This document shows positions 53,157-64,000 of a stretch of DNA of 64,000 nucleotides, piece after piece. The position numbers were made by a program, and so were the translations under genes. Each line of letters begins with the position of its first letter. The first letter of the stretch is position 1. Source of the DNA: Cercophora sp. LCS_1. Lineage: Eukaryota > Ascomycota > Sordariomycetes > Sordariales > Lasiosphaeriaceae. Location of the stretch: contig JAPZLL010000056.1 in NCBI GenBank assembly GCA_036250225.1, positions 124,001-188,000 of the forward strand. The letters run 5' to 3'. Below the pieces are notes generated by a model. It saw only the letters and a program-made list of their open reading frames with translations, was not told the origin of the DNA and made no database searches.

Positions 53157-54068
53157 ATGGTCATCCTCAACACATACCGACGCGGAAGCGACGAGAAGGG
53201 GCACAGGACATTCTTGCACAGCTACGAACCCGAACGCAGACACCCGCTCAGACATGGCGTTCGAAACACAACTGTCCTGCTCCTCGGCCCAACCGGTTCA
53301 GGAAAATCCGCCTTCATCAAAAAGGCCACCGGGCTCGACATTGAAGTTGGTGACGGCATACGTCCATGCAAGTCTTACTCGCTCTTCATCATCAATGCAC
53401 TTTCACTGACACAATCAGGCACACAAACATCCACCTCCATCACAACAATCCACAACAACAACAGCCTCACTCTAATCGACACCCCCGGCCTCGATGACAC
53501 CCCCTTCCGCAACCTCGAAATCCTCGAAAATATCGCTCGGACCCTCCAATCCCAATCCCTCAGCCCAACCTGGATCCTCTACTTCCACCGCATCACTGAC
53601 ATCCGCGTGACCGGCACTGCGAGGCTAAACCTCGAGATCCTCCAAGCAATATGCGGCAAGACCCTTTACTCACGTGTCTTCTTCGTTACGACAAGGTGGG
53701 ATACGATTCCTCATGCCAACCTTCCCAGGTTCGAAGCACAGGTGTTCCCTGAGCTGGAGGGGCTCTTCTCGTCCTTGCTGCCGGGGTGTAGGGCACTCAA
53801 GTTGATGGGTGAGGACTCATGGGAGGCAGTTTTGTCATCCGTGGAAAAGGAAGGTGAGGGACGGTGGAATAAGAAGGAGCTGCAGTTTGTGAGGGAGTTG
53901 AGGTTACATGGACTGAGGGGAACGGCGGCAGCTGAGGTGATTGTGAGAAATGCACGGTCTGGGAGCAATGGATCGTCCAATTCCATGAAGAAACCCGTGA
54001 GGATGAGTAAGGAGAGAAGGTTGAGGAGGATATTGGGGAGGCTGAAGAGGGTGTTTGTTTGTTGGTAA
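53157..54068 (+). CDS. P-loop GTPase, AIG1/septin-like fungal type (copy 2)
   Basis: Walker A is GPTGSGKS at residues 44-51, G3 is DTPGLDDT, and a G4-like TTRWD block is present. The frame is open throughout, giving 303 residues if unspliced. A 51-nt GC-AG intron (53368-53418, donor GCAAGT) is proposed because the paralogue has an intron at the same codon and phase, with T before it and GC after it in both genes. Splicing gives 286 residues and restores the short G1-G3 spacing. The intron is a multiple of three without a stop, so both forms could be made. The C terminus is strongly basic (KKPVRMSKERRLRRILGRLK), unlike the hydrophobic tail of copy 1. Function is unknown. Confidence 0.85.
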   Translation: MVILNTYRRGSDEKGHRTFLHSYEPERRHPLRHGVRNTTVLLLGPTGSGKSAFIKKATGLDIEVGDGIRPCKSYSLFIINALSLTQSGTQTSTSITTIHNNNSLTLIDTPGLDDTPFRNLEILENIARTLQSQSLSPTWILYFHRITDIRVTGTARLNLEILQAICGKTLYSRVFFVTTRWDTIPHANLPRFEAQVFPELEGLFSSLLPGCRALKLMGEDSWEAVLSSVEKEGEGRWNKKELQFVRELRLHGLRGTAAAEVIVRNARSGSNGSSNSMKKPVRMSKERRLRRILGRLKRVFVCW

Positions 54069-54249
54069 GCGGGAAGATTGGACGCACAATGATGGCTTCC
54101 ATCCTCGAACTCGGCGTGTTTGCAGTCCAAATAACAACAGGACTTTTTTTCTTCTTTAGACACCCGGCTGTAAGGCTGTAGAATAAAACCTCCAATCAAC
54201 GACACGTTGACAACATCAACAAGCTTGATGTCAGTCAACAGTTGCATAT

Positions 54250-56279
54250 CTACTCCTCCTCCTCCTCCTCTTCCTCCCAAACCAACCCCGTCCTACACAA
54301 CTTGCCGTTCTGCGTCGGCAACTTATCAACACTATCAACCTTCCACACCTCGCTCCCCGGCGTCGTAGGCGCCCAAAACAAGCCCCACGGATCCCTCGCC
54401 CTCTTGATCCTCTCTAACCGTCCATAAAACGTCCCATAAAACGTCCTCTGCCAGTTCGGCTCCATCACATCCCCCTCATTAAAATACGCGCCTCCCGTCG
54501 GCGTCACCTCCCTAATCCAATCCATCACTTTGGTCAACTTGGCATACCCCTTCCAAAATGTCTCAACATCCGTGCTCGCAAACCCCTTGAAGCTGTAATC
54601 AAACACATCGGCGTGCATGTACGACGATCGCCAAACTGGATTGATGGCTGTCACGTTGCCGGGGAACCCAGCTACCGCAGGCGGTGCGTAGTGGTCCACG
54701 CCATGGAACACAAAGCCCTGCTCGACGCTGTTACGGATGGCGGCAAAGGTGGCGTTGTAGATGGTCGCGTTGTCCCAGTTGGTGCGAGGAAAGAAGCGCG
54801 AGGCGAACAAGATGTTGCCCGGGGGGTTCCAGGTCCCTGTTCGCACGAGGGAGAGATCGGACTCGGGGTTGAGGACTGGGCGCGCTACGACGGGGATTCC
54901 AGCGTTGTTGAGGTCGGTGTAGAGGGGCGTGACGATCTTGGTTGCTTCGGCGGGGCTGACGAGCGGGAGCTTGATGATGACGCTGAAGTTGAGGGCGCCG
55001 TTTTCGAGTGGTCGGACGTAGCTGTAGAGTGTGCCGCCCGCGTTGACGATGGTGGGCGTGAAGCGTTGATAGAGGTAGACGCCTGCCCAGAAAATGTCGG
55101 TTGTGTTGACGATGACTGGAGCTGGCGCCAGGGTGGAGTTTGCTGGGAGGGAAAGGTTGGAGGAAGTGCCGTATTCGAAAACAAGGTCGATGTTTTGGAC
55201 GGGGGTGTAGGGCCAGGCTTTGACGAGGGCGGATGTGAGGACACCGTACGTGCCTGGTATTGTCAGTCTACCGTCTTTCAAAAATGTAAAAATTGGGTGC
55301 GTCTCACTCCCACCGCCGCCCAGCATCGCAAAGAATAGGTCTGCGTTTTGGTACGGCGTGACCGTTCTGTACTTTCCATCGGCCGTTACAACCTTGAACT
55401 CCAGAATCTGGTCCGCACCGTTGCCGTAGAGTGAGCTCAAGAAGTTGTGACCGCCTCCAGCAATGAACCCGCCAAACACTCCTACCGTGTCGCCGCCAGG
55501 CACAATCATGGTAATGTTGTACTTTGCCATTGGGGCATACAACTCCCACGCTTCGATTCCAGCACTGACACGGGCAACACGGCCCTTGTACGAGCCAACT
55601 GTCTGCTCGCCAAGGTACTCGAACTCCTTGAGGTGATGGGTCCAGATGCTGAGAGCACCCGCTCCCGAGTTTCTTCCGCCGAAATCATGGCCAGCGTTTC
55701 TATCATCGTCAGCCTATACCCTCGCCCATTAGTACCACAACTCCAATGCACTCACTTGACGACAAGCCTCAGATTCCGGTTTCTGGCAAAGTTGATGGCC
55801 AGCTGAATATGTCTCACCGTCGTTGCATTGACAACATAGGTCGGAAACCCACCCTGCGTGCAAGTCCGGTTCGGATTCTGAACAGCAACACACGTGCTGC
55901 CCGTTGTCCAGTCTGTCAGAACGGAAACGGGGTCATTGATAAAGTACCGCGATCGGTTCGTCGAAGTGACAACGTTGCATGTCGCAGCATTGAACCCCTC
56001 CCCGGCGTAACAAACCGCAGCAGGCGGCTTTGGCTTCAACAGGACGCCGCCCAGCGTCGCGTTGAACTTGGCCCATTCATCCGCTGTCGGCCATCCCTCG
56101 TCTCCCGGTCCGATCTTGCACTTTGGTCCAGTGTACGTCGAGTTAGGCCCGCTGGTATTGCTGAAGCCAATATCGTGATACGCAGCCGTTTCGTTGGGTT
56201 GAAGCTGCACCTTTTCCCAGTCAAAGTTGGTGCAGGTGGCGACCGAGGCCAAGCCCAGCAGAGAAAAGAGAGACCGCAT
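54250..56279 (-). CDS. Secreted FAD-linked (BBE-type) oxidoreductase
   Basis: Three exons (56279-55756, 55699-55308, 55253-54250) give 639 residues; introns are 56 and 54 nt. The second intron is a multiple of three without a stop, and removing it restores the family motif GGGGSTYGVLTSA. Residues 1-16 are a signal peptide. The FAD-binding PCMH-type domain includes NAGHDFGGRNSGAGALSIW, with H179 the probable flavin-linked His, and VGVFGGFIAGGGHNFLSSLYG. The second flavin-linking Cys of bicovalent members is absent (PGGDTVG). A BBE-type C terminus follows, and the protein ends in a run of Glu encoded by GAG repeats. A TATATA element lies near 56358-56364. Such enzymes oxidise sugars, alcohols or metabolite intermediates; the substrate is unknown. 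Confidence 0.93.
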
Positions 56280-57373
56280 CTTGAGCTCGACTCGGCACGC
56301 AGTGTCGTATGGCTCCGGCAGACACCCCAGCTGCAGCCATTTTGTGGCGCCGCCTCGATATATACCTAAGGTACCGAACGCAACCCCCTCATGACGGAGT
56401 GTGCGGAGTCTGAATCACTCGGTGCGGGACGGACATCGACAGTTACACAGACAGGACCTCCGGGCTGCAAGGCACGAGGCGAGACAGAATTCCATTGTGC
56501 ACATTTCGCAGCAACGGCGCGGAAATAGCCAATGCGAGCCCTCAAAGAGCCGGCTGAGGGGGCGCCAAGAACGCAGACCGAGTGTCGTGATATTGCCCAG
56601 CACATCCGACGCTCGAGACGGCTGGGCCCACGACTCACGCGATCGCAACCGACGCGGGCCGTGTCGCTACGGTGTGCGCCATCCGAAATGTCCCACAGTA
56701 GACATCGCACTTGGTGAGCATGATCTGCCCAGATGCCGACGTCGAAGCAAGTCCGGGATAACCACTCACGGACGAGGTCATCGGGTTTGAGGTGGCATCA
56801 CTGAGTCCGAGGGCGCGAAGGATTACTGCGACTGTTGTTGCATTTTCCTTCTAAAACGGAACAGCGCGTCGGATTGGTCGGGAGGCTAATATGACCGCGC
56901 AGTATGAGCATTTCCAGGGTTCTTCCGCCCAGGGAATCGCCAACACCAGTCACCCGGGTCCTCTGGGGGCTGCACCGATCCGGGCGGGACGATATAGCCT
57001 TAATCTGTTAAACTTTGCCTGTCCCATTCGCCCCGCCATGGTGCTGAAGCGTGGTTAACGACCGATGACAAGGGAACTTTCGGTGACAAATCTGGTTCCT
57101 GGGGTGTGTGCGATGGAGGACTTGGTGTTTGGGTTCAAATACCGTGAGCAACTGGACAACGGTCAAAAGAGACCGGAAAGAAGTGTTTGAAAGATTATGA
57201 TCCGACGTCCCTGTGGTTCCATATCGAGATGTTTGACAAGATAAGCCCGGAAAACAGGGGTATGCAGTGTTTGTTGACTTGACTTGAACCATCCGACTCT
57301 TTCAGTGAATGGCTTGTCTGACAACGCCAATCTTCCAGTCAACCCCCCCCTAGGGCGAGAAGGTATTGTTCTT
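56280..57373. other. Intergenic stretch
   Basis: No gene is supported in this 1.1-kb stretch between the BBE oxidoreductase start and the 3' end of the LysM protein gene. Confidence 0.4.
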
Positions 57374-58205
57374 TCACAGAGCATCGCTCATGCAACTCCC
57401 CGACTGGCAGTTAGTCTCAGCACAAGAAGCCGGTCCTGATCCACATCGCCCGTCTTTGCTGCAGCAATCGCCCCATTTCCCGGCACACTGTCGTCCTTCG
57501 TTCTGACTCCCGCACGTGCCGTCAGTTGTGTAGACTTTGTGTCCCCAGCATACACCCTCGTAGCATATCCCGGGTGCGCAGTCCTCGCCGGTCTCCCCGC
57601 ACCTCCAGGTCTCCGAGTTACAACACTGGCCTCTGGTCATTCCGATGCAGGTAGCGCCTCTGTGTTTGGGCCCACACCAGCCGTCATACGCCCGCACAGG
57701 TTCAATAACTGCAGGAAATCAACGCGTCAGCAACATCCACTGTGGAAACCACAGTCGCCACTGCTTGTACTAGGGAAGACTTACACCCGGCAACACAGTA
57801 TAGGGTGTACGGTCTGATGCCTTCACACTGAGGCGCGAGCTGTGGATTGAAAAAGTAGAACTTGTCGAGAGTTATCGAATAAAATTCTGCTAGCTTCGTG
57901 CAAGAGTCAGGGCCGACATCCTCATTGGTGCGGCCGTGATAGCGACAGAACAGTTCACCCTCCTGGACGTCGCTCCCTAGCTTATACGGTACTGCGTATG
58001 TGTGTGTTGGACGGACCACCTCGATGGTGGGCGTTGCGTGATTGTCGCCTGGAGAATCGTCCTGGGTCCATGTCACGGGCTTGCATCCACCTGTGGCTGA
58101 CGAGGGAAGAGTTGTCGTAATGAATTCGCAGCAAGAGGACGAGGATACAAACATCAGGATCGCAGTGATGACGCTTGTAAACGGGCGATGCGTTGAGAGA
58201 CCCAT
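57374..58205 (-). CDS. Secreted LysM + two chitin-binding (CBM18) domain protein
   Basis: Two exons (58205-57785, 57708-57374) with a 76-nt intron encode 251 residues. A signal peptide is expected within residues 1-27. A divergent LysM-like domain lies at about residues 68-138 (SCTKLAEFYSITLDKFYFFN and PYTLYCVAG). Two hevein-type CBM18 domains follow: YDGWCGPKHRGATC...QCCN...CAPGIC, and TDGTCGSQNEGRQC...DCCS...CAETNC. Both modules bind chitin oligomers. Secreted fungal LysM proteins can shield hyphae from chitinases or hide chitin fragments from plant receptors. A role in wall protection or host interaction is inferred. There is no catalytic domain. Confidence 0.9.
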
Positions 58206-58771
58206 AGTTACAGGCCTTTAGGATTGACCTACCGTTCTGGAGTTGGTTCCTGCGGCTTACTGAGGGCTAATGACGTGGCCCTTGTCTGCACGCCCCACGG
58301 CCTCCCTTTTTATGTTTTTGTATCCTAGTATTTCTGTTTGTTGGATGTCGAGAACCCCTGAACCTCTGCCTAAACCGGAGGTTGAAGACGTGCGTTGGGG
58401 ACGGAACAACCAATGGAGACCCCGACAACGAGTGGAGGTGATGATCAATTGAAGGAAGCCAATTTCCCTGCCTAACCACTGGGGAGGGGCCGGCTGCAGG
58501 TTCCGCAGGGAGGATCGGCCCAAAGGGTCAATGCAACCTTTCGATGGCAGGCTGTGACGAAGCGATACGGATGCGGGCTGCGTTCAGTCATTTCTTCAAG
58601 ACCAGGCGAAGAGCTGCAATTCCATCGGGGCTAAAGGAAACCCCACGAAGGTTTGGTACCTCGAGTAGGTAGTTGATTGGCACCGAAGTTTGCGTTAGAC
58701 ACAGCTTTTAGGACTCGACGGGAATGGCACAACTTCCAACTTGGCTTTCGCAATCCAACTCGTCAAACAGT
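58206..58771. other. Intergenic stretch
   Basis: No gene is supported. It lies between the LysM protein start and the 3' end of the PIN-like carrier. Confidence 0.4.
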
Positions 58772-60165
58772 TTACCTTATTCCCGCTTGACTGGCCAACA
58801 GACTCCCGACGACTGTGAATGACAGAATAGGAGATATGACGTAGGATATCTGGGCAGGTATGTCAGCAGGCGTCTCTCGAGAACCGAGTCACTCACTGTC
58901 AACAGCTTTGCTGTGTTGACCTCGTCCTCCTCCGTCCCATCACTGACTTGAATCAGTGTGATAAGCTTCATGGCTGGAGGCCCAGTAGGCATCAGCATCA
59001 TGGCAAACCACAACATGGGATCAGTGCCCAAGATATCGGTCCTCGACGCAAGGAGGTAGATGGTACCAATTGACGCCACAGGCCACAAGACGAAGCGGAC
59101 AATTAGGATGAAGCTGACAGGCACCCATGGCAGCCTTGCGCCGCCGTTGCTTTCCTTGGCCTGCTTCATCGACGTATAGAGTGACACACCGGCTACAACA
59201 ACCGGCAAGGGGACGAACAATCCTCCGATATTCTTCAACGAAGCTGTCAGCCATGCTGTAAAGATGCCGCCGTCTTCGGAATGCGCAAAAAAGGCGCGGT
59301 GCAGGGCTGGGACCAAGCCAATGACAGCTCCAATGAGCGCTCCCAGAAGCGGCGCGTTGAAGAAGTCGGAGACGAAGAGCAACCACCACTTTGTCCGTGG
59401 GCTGAGACTCTGCCAGTACGTTTTGGGAACGACAGATGCCCTTCTGTTAGCAATCGAAGGGTTTCGGTAGACGGAAGGTCGTCGGTTCGATGGAAAAAAG
59501 GAGTTCTCGGAGGATGAGAAGGGAGAAGAAAACTGGACGGAAGAACTACGTCCACCGAGCAAGCCAGTCTCTTCGTTGGCGTCAATGCTTGTCTGCGCCT
59601 CCAAAGGGTCGTCCTCCTCCTCCTTGTCCTCATCGTCGGGTGCATGCTCCGAGTCGATCAATCGCGGACCAACAGCAAAGGTCAAGCAACTCGAAACCGT
59701 GGCAAACACAAGAAAGTACGACTTGGCGCGCTCAATAGCGTCCCTTGTCGACTCATCCGTGACGATCAACGCCTTGAGGATTCCGGTTTCGTCAAGGGCC
59801 GTGATCAAGAGAAGCGGGTAGCTCGTAGTGTTGTTGAACATGATGGCAACGGTGACCCAGTCCGGCATCCCAAGGCCAAGGTGTCCGAGGACGCCAATGA
59901 GGAATGATACGAGGTGGCAGATGACGGCCCAGATGAAGATCAAGAGGTATCTAGACGCCGATTCCAGGTGAAGCTCGGAGCCAATCTTGGTCACCAGCAG
60001 GGCTGGCAAAAACATGCGGACGCATATTTTGGAGATGGCCTTGGTGTTCGCATGGTTGAGGAGACCAAGCCATGCCGCAACGCCGCCATAGAAAATGACG
60101 AGCAAAACCGAGAGACTGGCTTGGACAGCAGCAAGGAGGGACTCCGCGAGGCCGGCCGGTGCCAT
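58772..60165 (-). CDS. Auxin-efflux-carrier-family (PIN-like) membrane protein
   Basis: Two exons (60165-58897, 58849-58772) with a 47-nt intron give 448 residues. The ATG at 60165 begins the family-like N terminus. About five hydrophobic segments precede a hydrophilic, acidic and Ser-rich central loop (about residues 175-260, with DDEDKEEEDDPLE and RRPSVYRNPS). About five more follow, in the usual Mem_trans layout. Motifs include MFNNTTSYPLLLI in the first half and LMPTGPPAMKLITL in the second. The short last exon completes the final helix (VISPILSFTVVGSLL). Yeast relatives such as Ecm3 lie in internal membranes and their cargo is unclear. ER or vacuolar location is an inference. Confidence 0.92.
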
Positions 60166-60887
60166 TGCGAAGTGTTGATAAGGATAACGGGATACAAAAT
60201 GGTGGCGCAACCAATGTGTGAGACTGGAGAAACGGTCAACCTTTTGTGTTTGACGTCGAGCACGAAGTCCACCCGCAAAATCCCGCAGCAGTTTCAGCGG
60301 GAAGGAACGATGGCCAAAAGAAATGACGCCTTTGATCTAAGCCAGCCACCGACGCTGAAGCGTGGGGGCGGGGTAAGAGCCGCCATCGCCCCTTCCAAGC
60401 CGATAAGGAGGATATGACAAGTTCACAGATTCTACGCCGGAGCAATTTCTGTGTGAAAAATTTCAAGCTTAGGTGTCCTTCTCGTCAAATGAGGTATTGG
60501 GTTTACCACACAAGGCGGCCAGTAGATGTGCGCCTGAGATGTGGATCGATTTCCTCGACCCTTGGGCCTACTCTGGGTGTTATGACGTCACCTCAAAGCT
60601 CTCGACACTGACCCCCACGGGTTCACGATGTCCAGATGCAAAAGCTCGCCGCTTCTTACGTCCTGGAACTCAGATGCGATCAGTTGGTTAGGTGGGAAAT
60701 ATCCTGCTCGGCCTCAATGTTTCCCGCACCATCACGAATGGCGGAGCGCCAACCTCACTTCGAGGCGCGTCCACGTCAAGGTATGGAAAGCCACAACAAA
60801 CTCAATTGTCTTTAAGCATTGCATGAATTAACCACGTATCACTCTCCAGCCCCCCGCCTTCAACATTGGTGCAAACCATGGCACCAA
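60166..60887. other. Intergenic stretch
   Basis: No gene is supported. It contains the promoter of the PIN-like gene and the 3' flank of the NmrA-like gene. Confidence 0.4.
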
Positions 60888-61893
60888 TCAAGCGGTGCCA
60901 AGAAGGCCCTTGAATACCTCCACCAACTCGGTCTTGGCCTTCCTTGTCTCGCCGGTCGGGTTGGGGTTCTCGTAGAGAATGCCGCCCTCCATGAAGCACT
61001 GGTTTAGCTCTGCATACCTCTGGGCGAGGCCAGGCGGGAAGACATTCCCGTAAAACTCGGCCAGTCCCTCCTTCGGGATGACCTTCATCTCGATCTTCTC
61101 CCCGAGCGCCTCCTCCCAGGCCTTGTGAACATCAAGCGAAGAGTATGCCGGGCCTTCGAGCTCAAAAATGTACGGGCTCTTCTCCAGTCCCTCGCCGGCT
61201 TTGAGCAACTCCTGGGCCACGACCTCGCCGATATCCTTGGAGGCGATCTGCCACCGTTAGCTCAGGACCTCTCCGCCTTGCTCAACAATGAACTCACATG
61301 AGGCAACGCAAACTCGACGGGCGTGATGGTCGTGAAGAAGAACCCAGCAGGGATTGTCTCGAGGGCAGCAGCCCAGTTCTCCATAAAGTACGCACAGCGA
61401 ACGAAGACCACCTCCTCGGTAGCATCGCGCAGCGCCTTTTCGGCAACATGGTTAGTCAAGATCTCGCCCTGGCACAAGTCAGCATCTTTTCTTCGCATCA
61501 CACATCCGAGATAATTAAGGTCCCACTTACAACACCTTGGTCATACTGCGCGCCCTGGCTGCTCAGAACCACAACCCTCTTGACGCTACCGGCCCTCTTC
61601 ACCGCAGCCTTCAACCCCTCCGCCACGACTCTCGCATGCTCGATCGTGTCGATATCTTGGTACACGGGCGGCTGCACAAGAAACACGGCATCGGTGCCGC
61701 TCAGATCGATCCCCTCGGGAGCGTCGATATCGCCCTTGACAGCCTCGAACCTCGGGTTCTCCCGAAACTCGGCCGGGACCTTGGCCAGATCGCGGTAGAC
61801 GCCGCGAACAGTGGGGCCCCCGGCAGCGGCGAGCAGGTGCCGGATCGCCGCCTGGGCGGTGCGTGGGGAAGCGGGGACGATCGAAAGGTGCAT
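60888..61893 (-). CDS. NmrA-like NAD(P)-binding protein
   Basis: Three exons (61893-61531, 61468-61298, 61247-60888), all joined in phase 0, with introns of 62 and 50 nt, give 297 residues. The overall pattern is that of the NmrA/atypical short-chain dehydrogenase group: DAVFLVQPP after strand 4, VKRVVVLSSQGAQYDQG, a NHVAEKALRDA helix, VVFVRCAYFMENW and the IASKDIGEVVAQELL motif. The N-terminal glycine-rich nucleotide motif (normally GxxGxxG) is poorly preserved (IVPASPRTAQAAI). Members act as redox sensors or as NAD(P)H-dependent reductases. The specific role is unknown and cofactor binding should be treated with caution. Confidence 0.9.
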
Positions 61894-62762
61894 GATTGGT
61901 CCGATCGTATTGGGTGGGAGGTGCTATGGATGTGGAGATGACAGGTGATAGATTGCTGCTATAAAATGCCGCGGATGGATGGATGGGTGGTGACAGGACA
62001 CAGAATGAGGAAGGTGAGGTGAGATTTGGGACGTGTTTTTAAATCACATTCCAACCAAGTCTCTCGGCAGCATTGTTGTCGTGTTGAACAGTAGACAAAG
62101 AAGAAAGAGCAGGTATTACGCCGACCCGGCGTAACCGTCGCCCGGGGCGTCGTCAGTGGCGTCCGCGGCGACCGAGCCAAGACAGCACCGGAGACCGTGA
62201 TTTATAATCGGATTCGCGGCCAGGCAACGCTAGTTCTCGCACGGAATGGGGCAAGCGCTGCGATGGCTTTCTGTTACGTATGCCGACTGCGAATGCCTTC
62301 ACGCCCAGCTAGCTGGGAGGGGGAAGTGGTGACTCGCAAGGGGCACGTCTACCTCCGGCTGGGCGACGCGGCTTGGTAAGCGGGCAGCAGAGCCAAGACG
62401 TCCGCGTCGCGCAAAGCAGCTGCCGTGGGCCAATTTTGGGAGAATGCAACCCGCTTAATTGCCCAGCATCTCGGTATTACTCGTTGATTGGCAGACGACG
62501 CGAGTACGTGGCCGACCGAAAACAGGGGGCACGGAGCGCGATAACACGCGATGCGATGATGCCTTTTGATCAGAACAGATTGTGTGCGATTCGGGTATCA
62601 AGCGCTAAACTTTTCCAAGTAGCCAGCTATTAGTTTGTGAATCAAACGAGTGCAGTCATCTTCATAACCACGCGCAGATAGGTATCCAATAAACCAGGTA
62701 ACTCCTCCAACACCGCGCTCGGCGAAAAAGAAAAAAAAAAAAAAAGGAGACAGCAGCCAGCA
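61894..62762. other. Intergenic stretch
   Basis: No gene is supported. An A-rich run, interrupted by one G, lies at about 62729-62745, just past the end of the rhodopsin-domain gene. Confidence 0.4.
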
Positions 62763-63901
62763 CTACCTCGCAGATCCATATTCAACGTCGTATTGTACCG
62801 TCTTCTTGATGCCCTTGTGCTCCAGAATGATCTCCTCTGAGCTCGTCTCGTCCCTCCTGCTCATGACAGCCGACATGGAGATGCTGGCGCGTCCGCCGCT
62901 GTGCACCCTTGACCAGCCGGCGGACACGTTGGCCTTGTGTCCCCACGAGCCCCCTGCTGCCGCGACGGCCCCCGAGCGCGGCTCTCCGCTCCTGTAGCGC
63001 GCGAGCGACGAGCCCCGAAATATGCGGGGGAACACCTTTGCCAACAGGATGCGCACCGACGGCAGACTCGCACAGACGATGGCGAGGTTGAACTCGATGA
63101 TTGTCCAGAGGGTTCCTTCGAGGTCGTAGGTCTTGTCGAGCGGTGGCGTGGCGATGAGAGCGTACAGGCGCACCGCAGAGACGGTAACAATAAAGATGCC
63201 GATTCCAAAGACCGGTACCAGCGCAAGCTTCTGACCAAGCGGGAGCTGCAGCCCCCAGACAAGCGGAAGGGGAAGAATGAGGACGATAATGTCGGTAACA
63301 ACCGCAAATGAGCCGTTGAAGACGAAGAAACTGATCAGGTCTATGCACTTCCCTGTACGGCTGCTGTCCCATGCCGTGGCGATGGGCTGGCACTGGACGA
63401 GCGACACGACGGTCGTCGCAAACAGGTAGACAAGAAGAAAGGTGATGAAAACGTATGACACCTTTTTGAACCATGAAATATGGTGAAAGATGCGGACGTA
63501 AAAGAGCAGCAGCGAGACCTTGGTGGCCTGGAGCGAGATCTTGTACGTCATCTGGGCCACCCAGAACATACGGAGGGTGAGGCTGCGGTCTTCGGGGTCG
63601 AGAGAATCGGCGTGGAAGCCAAAGCCGCTATTGATCATGGCGAGGAACAAGGCATTGGTGACAATGGCAAAGACCTGTTGCTGTCAGTCGAGCCCAAAAA
63701 AACAAGGAGAGCATCAAGACTTACAAACGCGGCAGCGAGAACCCAGTCCTCGAGCCCAAGCCCGCTCATGGTGTGGCGTGCCCATGTTCGGATGGCGAAG
63801 AAGATGATGGTCAACGGGCCGAGCACCAGCACTGGAATCTTGACCCATAATGTGCGGTCTTGCTGGGCCCACTCGGGGGAGCCTATCGCTGGTTCCGGCA
63901 T
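62763..63901 (-). CDS. Rhodopsin-domain integral membrane protein (SAT4/PTH11-like)
   Basis: Two exons (63901-63725, 63674-62763) with a 51-nt intron give 362 residues. Seven hydrophobic segments cover about residues 20-285, with no CFEM domain at the N terminus. Family blocks include GLEDWVLAAAF, the LLLFYVRIF helix, WDSSRTGKCID, the TDIIVLILPLPLVWGLQLP segment and EFNLAIVCASLPSVR. This is the pattern of the fungal rhodopsin domain found in many PTH11-like proteins, some of which act as surface receptors. The cytosolic C-terminal tail is Ser/Arg-rich and ends in a charged stretch. Plasma-membrane location is expected and the ligand is unknown. Confidence 0.9.
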
Positions 63902-64000
63902 GTTGCGCTGTTCGTAGGTTGTTTCGTTGCTCGTTGAGCTTTAGTCCCGTTCAAGTGTCTGCGTGTCTGCACCGGACGGCACTCCTGACAGCGCCAGCAC

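Overview
This window looks like nuclear DNA of a filamentous ascomycete (Pezizomycotina, most likely a Sordariomycete-type plant- or soil-associated mould). The reasons are short GT-AG introns (41-98 nt) that can be placed by frame in most multi-exon genes, Zn(II)2Cys6 regulators, HET-domain proteins, PTH11/rhodopsin-type and PIN-like membrane proteins, and many small secreted proteins. Genes lie on both strands without operons. Gene models below were built by joining open frames at splice sites and checking that the total coding length is a multiple of three. No tRNA, rRNA, CRISPR array or intact transposon was recognised.

Layout. 1-3.2 kb: gene-poor, an F-box relic and one small membrane protein. 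4-11 kb: a secreted GMC oxidoreductase, a two-C2H2 plus Zn2Cys6 transcription factor, and a GPI-type cupredoxin-like protein, all on the minus strand. 11.6-13 kb: a decayed HET gene. 13.2-17.8 kb: a 14-TM MFS transporter divergent from an AflR-like Zn2Cys6 regulator. 18-22 kb: an ankyrin-like scrap, an unrecognised protein and an F-box protein. 22.2-29 kb: gene-poor and repeat-rich, with about 1.2 kb of tandem palindromic modules followed by degenerate tandem repeats with strong purine strand bias. 29-32.4 kb: a secreted DUF4419 protein convergent with a six-exon tyrosinase. 34-37 kb: three small cysteine-rich secreted proteins, two of them divergent paralogues. 37-42 kb: an M20 carboxypeptidase and a GH76 mannosidase. 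43.7-47.7 kb: a 1311-residue protein fusing TPR-like repeats to a HET domain. 47.7-50.8 kb: a coiled-coil protein, a double-GFA-domain protein and a second F-box paralogue. 51.4-54.1 kb: a divergent pair of P-loop GTPases. 54.2-64 kb: a BBE-type FAD oxidoreductase, a LysM/CBM18 protein, a PIN-like carrier, an NmrA-like protein and a rhodopsin-domain protein.

How it fits together. The content is typical of an accessory, host- or environment-facing region: secreted oxidases, wall and chitin-interacting proteins, candidate effectors, self/non-self (HET) proteins and local regulators. The 4-18 kb block has regulators, a transporter and an oxidoreductase, as in fungal secondary-metabolite or catabolic clusters, but no PKS, NRPS or terpene core enzyme. 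Several families occur twice here: F-box proteins, GTPases, small secreted proteins and HET proteins. This points to local duplication followed by divergence or decay.
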